Shown here in pieces: positions 57,752 through 64,000 of a stretch of 64,000 bases of DNA. The position numbers were made by a program, and so were the translations under genes. The stretch is taken from NCBI RefSeq assembly GCF_002095395.1, contig NZ_MJEI01000101.1, positions 112,307 through 176,306 of the forward strand, written 5' to 3'. This DNA comes from Williamsia sp. 1135 (GTDB lineage Bacteria; Actinomycetota; Actinomycetes; Mycobacteriales; Mycobacteriaceae). Numbering within the stretch: position 1 is the stretch's first letter; every line of letters begins with the position of its first letter. The notes beneath the pieces were generated by a model, which was given only the letters and a program-made list of their open reading frames with translations, was not told the DNA's origin and did not search any database.

Positions 57752-58540
57752 CTACTTGCCGGTGAACTGGGCCTTGCCCGGGCCGTTCTCGACGAAGGAT
57801 GCCATTCCGATCTTCCGGTCGTCGGTGGAGAACAGTGCCGCGAAGACGTGCTCTTCGATCTTGAGTCCGGTGGCCAGATCGACGTCGAGGCCCTCGTCGA
57901 TGGCGGCTTTGGCGGCGGCGAGCGCCACGCTCGCGGCGCCGCTGAACTTCGACGCCCACTTGAGCGCAGCGTTGTAGACCTCGTCCGGTGCAACGACCTC
58001 GTCCACGAGCCCGATCTCCAGTGCTTCTGCGGCACCGACGAAGCGCCCGGTGAACACCAGGTCCTTGGCCTTCGCGGGGCCGATCAGCCGAGCGAGACGC
58101 TGGGTGCCGCCGCCACCGGGAATCACGCCGAGCAAGATCTCGGGCACTCCCAGTTTGGCGTTGTCCCCGGCGATCCGGCGGTCGGCACCGAGTGCCACCT
58201 CGAGTCCGCCGCCCAGTGCGTATCCGGTGATGGCCGCAACGGTCGGCTTCGGGATGGCGGCGATGGAACCGAGGTCGGCCTGCAGGCGGCCCGCGACCTT
58301 CTGCACCTCGGAGAACGTCAGATCGTTGAGTTCTTTGATGTCGGCGCCTGCAGCCAGGACCTTCGGGCCGCCGTAGACGACAACCGCCTTGATGTCGTCG
58401 CGCTGGGTCGCTTCACGTGCGGCCTCGGCCAGCTCGGCCTGGACCTGGCGGCTCAGTGCGTTCATCGGGGGACGGTTCAGCAGGATGGTCGCCACCCCGG
58501 GAAACTCGTCAGAGGTCTGCAATGTCACGAACTCAGGCAT
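57752..58540 (-). CDS. Enoyl-CoA hydratase/isomerase (EchA17-like)
   Basis: 262 aa crotonase-fold protein. The oxyanion-hole region is AAGADIKEL, and the catalytic glutamates are Glu114 (GGGLEVALG) and Glu134 (GVPEILLG). Both are present, so it is probably a true hydratase acting on enoyl-CoA in fatty-acid breakdown. It sits 30 nt upstream of the methyltransferase on the same strand. Confidence 0.93.
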   Translation of the reverse strand: MPEFVTLQTSDEFPGVATILLNRPPMNALSRQVQAELAEAAREATQRDDIKAVVVYGGPKVLAAGADIKELNDLTFSEVQKVAGRLQADLGSIAAIPKPTVAAITGYALGGGLEVALGADRRIAGDNAKLGVPEILLGVIPGGGGTQRLARLIGPAKAKDLVFTGRFVGAAEALEIGLVDEVVAPDEVYNAALKWASKFSGAASVALAAAKAAIDEGLDVDLATGLKIEEHVFAALFSTDDRKIGMASFVENGPGKAQFTGK

Positions 58541-58586
58541 GCTCCGCAGGCTACCGGGTGCACCGGTGATCCCCTACTGTCGGGGG

Positions 58587-59555
58587 ATGGCAGCGACCCC
58601 ACACGGTGAGGCAGTCGAGATCGAGGTCGGTGGCCGCGTGGTGCGCGTGTCGAGCCCAGAGCGTGAGTACTTTCCGGCCCGCGGGGAGACCAAGCTCGAC
58701 CTCGTCAACTACTACCTGTCGGTCGGCGACGGAATCGTGCGGGCGCTCCTCGATCGGCCGTGCATGTTGCATCGCTACCCCAAGGGCGTCGCCGGACAGA
58801 AGGTCCACCAGAAACGGATACCGGCGGGCGCGCCGGACTGGCTCGAGACCGTCAACATCTTCTTTCCGCGGTTCGGCAGGACCGCCGATGAGGTCTGTGT
58901 GACCGAGCTCGGCAGCGTGATCTGGGCGGTGCAGATGTCGACTGTCGAATTCCATCCCTGGAACTCGCGACGCTTCGACACAGAAAAGCCCGATGAGTGG
59001 CGCATCGACCTCGATCCGATGCCCGATTGTTCCTTCGACAAGGTGCGGCGCACCGCTCACGTCGCACACGAGGTCCTCGACGAACTCGGTATACTCGGAT
59101 TCCCGAAGACGTCAGGCGGATCCGGCCTGCACATCTACGTGCGCATCGAACCCGAGTGGGGTTTCGCCGACGTCCGCCGCGCCGCACATGCCTTCGCCAG
59201 AGAGGTCGAGCGCAGGGCTCCGAGCGAGGTGACCACCACGTGGTGGCGCAAAGATCGTGACCCCAGCGCCGTGTTCGTCGACTACAACCAGAACACGCGA
59301 GACCACACGATCGCCAGTGCGTACTCGGTGCGTGGCAACCCCGAAGGCACAGTGTCGACACCCATCAGCTGGGACGAGATCGGCGACGTGGAACCGCAGG
59401 CACTCACGATCGCGACCGTTCCGGCCCGATTCGCCGAACTCGGCGATCTACACGCGGAGATCGACGATCGTGCCTTCCGCCTCGACACCTTGCTGGAGTG
59501 GGCCGACCGCGACGAGCGCGAAGGTGCCGAACCGACACCTGATCCCGACGCCTGA
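58587..59555 (+). CDS. LigD-type polymerase/primase domain protein
   Basis: 322-aa stand-alone archaeo-eukaryotic primase-fold polymerase, as in the polymerase module of LigD. Metal ligands Asp141 and Asp143 are in RIDLDPMP; TSGGSGLHIYVR (175-186) and DYNQNTRDHTIASAYSVRG follow. No ligase or nuclease domain is attached. It may fill gaps during end joining. TACTGT lies 6 nt before the ATG (leaderless). As I recall, mycobacteria do not carry it at this place, so it is an insertion in the conserved order. Confidence 0.85.
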   Translation: MAATPHGEAVEIEVGGRVVRVSSPEREYFPARGETKLDLVNYYLSVGDGIVRALLDRPCMLHRYPKGVAGQKVHQKRIPAGAPDWLETVNIFFPRFGRTADEVCVTELGSVIWAVQMSTVEFHPWNSRRFDTEKPDEWRIDLDPMPDCSFDKVRRTAHVAHEVLDELGILGFPKTSGGSGLHIYVRIEPEWGFADVRRAAHAFAREVERRAPSEVTTTWWRKDRDPSAVFVDYNQNTRDHTIASAYSVRGNPEGTVSTPISWDEIGDVEPQALTIATVPARFAELGDLHAEIDDRAFRLDTLLEWADRDEREGAEPTPDPDA

Positions 59556-59569
59556 GCAGGGTTCCCTGG

Positions 59570-60373
59570 TCAGAAGAGATCGTTGACCCGACGGTATTCC
59601 TCTTCGCCGTCGAACTCGATCCGAACCTTTTCTCCGGTGGATACGAAGTTCGGGGTGATGCTCTCGACCACCCGGTCGGCAGCAAGTGCGTCGTCGACAC
59701 TGTCGTACTTCGACAGTTCCTTCAGCTGGGTCCAGGTGGGTGGCAGTAAGAAGTGCTTTCCGTCATCCCACGACGCGATCGCCGCCTGCGGGGTCGCCCA
59801 ACCGGTCTCGGACGCCTCGGTGGTCTCACCGTCAGCGGTCTGTCCCTCCGGCAAGACGGCGAGAAAGAACCGGGTGTCGTAGCGCCGCTTCTCTCCGAGC
59901 GGGGTGATCCAGTGCGCGAGCGGGCGAAGCAGGTCCGCACGCAGCGAGAGGCCCGCCTCGCGCAGGAACTGCGCAAACGACAGGGATTTGTCGACGAGCC
60001 CGGCGCGTTCAGCGGTCAGTTGGGACGTATCGGGGAAGCTGCCGTCCGAGCGGGCAGCCAGCAACACGCCACATTCTTCGAAGAGTTCGCGTACCGCTGC
60101 GCAGACCAGCGCCTGGGCGGTCGCAGGCTCGGTGTGAAACTGTTCGGCCCACCAGTCCTCATCGGGACCGGTCCAGGCAAGATCGACTTCGGCGTCGCGG
60201 GGGTCGACACCGCCGCCTGGGAACACCGTCATTCCGCCGGCGAACTCCATCTGTTTCACCCGACGCATCAGGAACACCTCGATCGGTGCGCTCGCCCCTG
60301 GCCGTACGAGCACAACGGTCGCGGCGTCGCGCATCGGAACCGATTCCGGGTCGTCGACGATGGTGAACGTCAT
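59570..60373 (-). CDS. NUDIX hydrolase (Rv3040c-like)
   Basis: 267 aa. A divergent NUDIX box has RELFEECG at 95-102 after an insertion following GGGVDPRD (53-60), the pattern of NUDT19/CoA-type hydrolases. Substrate unknown. ATG overlaps the upstream ABC gene stop (ATGA). Confidence 0.85.
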   Translation of the reverse strand: MTFTIVDDPESVPMRDAATVVLVRPGASAPIEVFLMRRVKQMEFAGGMTVFPGGGVDPRDAEVDLAWTGPDEDWWAEQFHTEPATAQALVCAAVRELFEECGVLLAARSDGSFPDTSQLTAERAGLVDKSLSFAQFLREAGLSLRADLLRPLAHWITPLGEKRRYDTRFFLAVLPEGQTADGETTEASETGWATPQAAIASWDDGKHFLLPPTWTQLKELSKYDSVDDALAADRVVESITPNFVSTGEKVRIEFDGEEEYRRVNDLF

Positions 60374-61200
60374 TCGGCGCGCCTCCGGTGGCCGCCGGCA
60401 GCACGTGCCCGCCGGGCGAAGAACCGGCCGTCGGCCTTGTCCAGAGCGATGGACTGGCTGAACGCGCTGGACAGGTTCTCGGCGGTGATGACGTCTTCGA
60501 TCAGGCCTTGAGCCACGACCAGACCCTCCTTGAGCAGCATCGCGTGAGTGAACCCGATCGGGATCTCTTCGACATGATGCGTCACCAGGACGGTCGCCGG
60601 GGCGTCGGGGTCGGCCGCCAGGACCGCGAGCCGGGCCACCAGTTCCTCACGACCGCCGAGGTCCAGGCCTGCGGCGGGTTCGTCGAGCAGCAGCAGCTCC
60701 GGGTTGATCATGAGGGCTCGCGCGACGAGTACGCGTTTGCGTTCGCCCTCCGACAACGTGCCGAAAGTGCGGTCGGCGAGATGTTCGGCCCCCATCGACT
60801 CGAGCATCTCGAGGGCTTGTTCACGATCGACGTCGTCGTACGCCTCCTTCCAACGGCCGAGCACCGCGTAACCGGCGGAGATGACGAGGTCGCTGACGAT
60901 CTCCTGCTCCGGGATCCGCTCACCGAGCAACGCCGAGGTGACGCCGATCCTGGTGGTCAGCTCGCGGACCTCCGTGCGGCCGACCGGTTCACCGAGCAAG
61001 AACGCGCTGCCACTGGAGGGGTGCGTTTCGGCGGCCGCCATCCGCATCAGGGAGGTCTTGCCCGCGCCGTTGGGGCCGAGGATGACCCACCGTTCGTCGA
61101 GCTCGACCTTCCAGGAGATGGGGCCGACGAGGGTGTTCCCGCCGCGCCGCAACGCCACGTCCTCGAAGTCGATCAGTAGGTCTGGGTCCGTTTCACGCAC
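60370..61200 (-). CDS. ABC-type ATP-binding protein (Rv3041c-like)
   Basis: 276 aa from GTG 61200, next to a G-rich Shine-Dalgarno sequence; the earlier in-frame GTG is less likely. Walker A GPNGAGKT (42-49), signature LSEGERKR (149-156), Walker B LLLLDEPAAGLD (Asp173-Glu174) and the His switch VTHHVEEI. No permease gene adjoins, so it may be a soluble or orphan ATPase. Confidence 0.88.
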   Translation of the reverse strand: MRETDPDLLIDFEDVALRRGGNTLVGPISWKVELDERWVILGPNGAGKTSLMRMAAAETHPSSGSAFLLGEPVGRTEVRELTTRIGVTSALLGERIPEQEIVSDLVISAGYAVLGRWKEAYDDVDREQALEMLESMGAEHLADRTFGTLSEGERKRVLVARALMINPELLLLDEPAAGLDLGGREELVARLAVLAADPDAPATVLVTHHVEEIPIGFTHAMLLKEGLVVAQGLIEDVITAENLSSAFSQSIALDKADGRFFARRARAAGGHRRRAE

Positions 61201-61293
61201 CCCCCTATCGTGCCGCACCGCGGGGCGACTGACCGTCCGATGCCGAGAGTGTCGCCGAATCGGCTGATCCCGTATGTGCGGCTGTGTCCGGCG

Positions 61294-61737
61294 TCAACCC
61301 ATCGTGAAGTCGGCAAAGTCGAAGCCCGGCACGACAATACAACTCACGAGCGACGGTTCGTCTCCATGAGGGGTGGCACGCTGCCACTGGCCCGGCGACA
61401 GCACGTACTGCGGACGCTGCCCGGCGAGAATGTCCGAGCCGACCAGCACCGTGTGTTCATCCGCCGGTGCGCTGCCCTGACCACCCAGACCCAGAGCGAC
61501 CGGAGACCCGCGGTGGTGCAGCCAGATCTCCGCGCTGCGCACGGTGTGCCACGCAGAATGCTGGCCGGGCAAGAGCAAGAAAAGGATTGCGGTACCGGCG
61601 GCACGCTCTGCGGGATATCCGTCCGGTAGCACCGATTTCGGGATGGTCAGATCGCTGACCCATGTCTGCCGGTAGAAACCGCCCTCGGGGTGGGGTTCCA
61701 ACGCGAGGTCGACGGCCCACTCCGGCAGCTCTGTCAT
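61294..61737 (-). CDS. Cupin-fold DUF985 protein
   Basis: 147 aa. LALEPHPEGGFYRQTW near the start, FLLLPGQHSAWHTVRSAEIW in the first cupin motif and LVSCIVVPGFDFADF near the end match the DUF985 family. Sugar-related or metal-binding roles have been proposed; none is evident here. It ends 93 nt upstream of the ABC gene. Confidence 0.8.
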   Translation of the reverse strand: MTELPEWAVDLALEPHPEGGFYRQTWVSDLTIPKSVLPDGYPAERAAGTAILFLLLPGQHSAWHTVRSAEIWLHHRGSPVALGLGGQGSAPADEHTVLVGSDILAGQRPQYVLSPGQWQRATPHGDEPSLVSCIVVPGFDFADFTMG

Positions 61738-61746
61738 ACGCCCAGA

Positions 61747-62544
61747 TTAGTCCGGCGCAGGCCCGGCCGCCCGGCTCGTCTCGGCGATCACGGTGACCGA
61801 ACCGGGCGCGATCTCGGTGAAGCCGGCGTCTCGGACCGCGACAGCCGTTCCGTCCGCATCTGCGGCGAGGAGCCGATCCCAGTCGCTGGTCGACGCGTCT
61901 CGAACCGACACCGGACAACCGGCAGAAAACCATTGGGCCGCTTGCTCGCGATTCATCAGCTTGACGGCCAGCATCGAGGCATGCCCGACCTGTGCCGCGA
62001 GCTTCCCGACCGTCATCTCGAGCGTGGGGTTGACCCACAGCACTGGTCCGTCGGGCGCCTGGCCGGCAGCTGTTTCTCCCGCGATCTCGGTGCCACCGAT
62101 CTGCAGGCGAGCAATGCGTTTGTCGGTCTCCCCCACCGGACCCGGCACAATGGCCCTGGCGCTCGCTGTCCCACAGCCGGCCGTCACCCCTGGAACCTCC
62201 TGCGCGGCTTCCCAATGAGCACCGCGCGCACGCCGCGCAATCTTCCTGATCCGCGCATCGCACCAGGCATCCATCGGCGCCGCCCATGGGCCGTCGCCAC
62301 CACTGCGCTCGTCCAGACACAGCAGTGCGACCGCCGATGCCGCGGCATTCAGAAGATCTGTGCGATCGGGCTGCTCCGCCTTGGGTATGTGCAGCACCAT
62401 CTGCATGGCGAGCACCTGCCCGGGATCCGGCGGATCACTGTGCCCGCCAACGTATCCGACCAATCGATCGAATCGCTCAGCAAAGGTCGACGGCCGAGCT
62501 TCGCCGTCTCGGGCCTCCGGGTCGTCGACCGGTTCCGAATCCAT
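61747..62544 (-). CDS. PTH2-type peptidyl-tRNA hydrolase-like protein
   Basis: 265 aa. The C-terminal part (about 170-260) has the Pth2 hallmark MTVGKLAAQVGHASMLA, followed by AQWFSAGCPVSVRDAS and DAGFTEIAPGSVTVIA. The N-terminal 165 residues are an actinobacterial extension of helices. It would recycle peptidyl-tRNA. The start lies 2 nt after serB. Confidence 0.8.
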   Translation of the reverse strand: MDSEPVDDPEARDGEARPSTFAERFDRLVGYVGGHSDPPDPGQVLAMQMVLHIPKAEQPDRTDLLNAAASAVALLCLDERSGGDGPWAAPMDAWCDARIRKIARRARGAHWEAAQEVPGVTAGCGTASARAIVPGPVGETDKRIARLQIGGTEIAGETAAGQAPDGPVLWVNPTLEMTVGKLAAQVGHASMLAVKLMNREQAAQWFSAGCPVSVRDASTSDWDRLLAADADGTAVAVRDAGFTEIAPGSVTVIAETSRAAGPAPD

Positions 62545-62546
62545 GG

Positions 62547-64000
<1,454 letters not shown>

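Overview
The window comes from a high-GC actinomycete of the order Mycobacteriales, most likely Gordonia or a close relative. The evidence is GC-rich codon use, mycolate-lineage genes, and gene order from serA to ctaD that, as I remember it, follows the Mycobacterium tuberculosis serA1-ilvCNB-gatB-pfkA-gatAC-ligA-mnmA-iscS-etfAB-Rv3030-3042c-ctaD block almost gene for gene. No database was searched; family assignments rest on motifs, lengths and remembered synteny.

Region by region. 1-2160: 5' end of serA, then two tandem secreted chymotrypsin-like proteases. 2171-8463: branched-chain amino acid synthesis, with ilvB-ilvN-ilvC on the minus strand behind a complete attenuator (leader peptide [14 protein letters not shown], alternative hairpins, terminator), then a PH-domain membrane protein and ilvD on the plus strand. 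8531-15527: DoxX protein, LppZ-like lipoprotein, gatB, pfkA and a two-component system. 15693-25271: secreted phospholipase A2-like protein with a coupled membrane hydrolase, gatCA, several small genes, ligA and a MetE-like protein. 25268-31362: mnmA, a cysteine desulfurase, two acyltransferase-type genes and etfBA. 31591-38584: the methylglucose-lipopolysaccharide type cluster (methyltransferase, GH57 branching enzyme, GT4 glucosyltransferase, hexapeptide transferase, beta-propeller lipoprotein, THUMP-like methyltransferase). 38621-41033: HNH-family exported protein, TipA-like MerR regulator, FBP zinc-finger protein.

41109-56797 is an integrated element of about 15.65 kb inserted in the 3' end of a host methyltransferase gene. 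It is bounded by a 36-bp imperfect duplication with a 20-bp identical core, and 21-bp arm-type repeats lie inside both ends. It encodes a tyrosine integrase and an XRE repressor (plus strand). On the minus strand it encodes an excisionase-like HTH protein, small proteins, a P4/D5-type primase-helicase next to an iteron-like cluster, a WhiB-like gene split over two frames, a 1734-aa tail tape measure protein with two wall-hydrolase-like domains, and a small-terminase-like protein. I found no capsid, portal, large terminase, protease, tail tube or lysis gene. The layout resembles the small M. tuberculosis elements phiRv1/phiRv2, but with a tape measure gene where those carry a capsid module. I read it as a candidate phage satellite rather than a complete prophage; a decayed prophage is the main alternative.

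56756-64000 returns to the conserved host block: the methyltransferase whose last codons come from the element, echA17-like enoyl-CoA hydratase, a LigD-type polymerase, NUDIX hydrolase, ABC ATPase, a cupin, PTH2-type peptidyl-tRNA hydrolase, serB and the 3' end of ctaD.

Two genome-wide signals recur. Four intergenic palindromes share 16-bp arms, CCGA/TCGG ends and a 19-nt loop with a CAGGT-like core. Seven plus-strand genes have a TANNNT box 6-7 nt before the start codon, the signature of leaderless transcripts.
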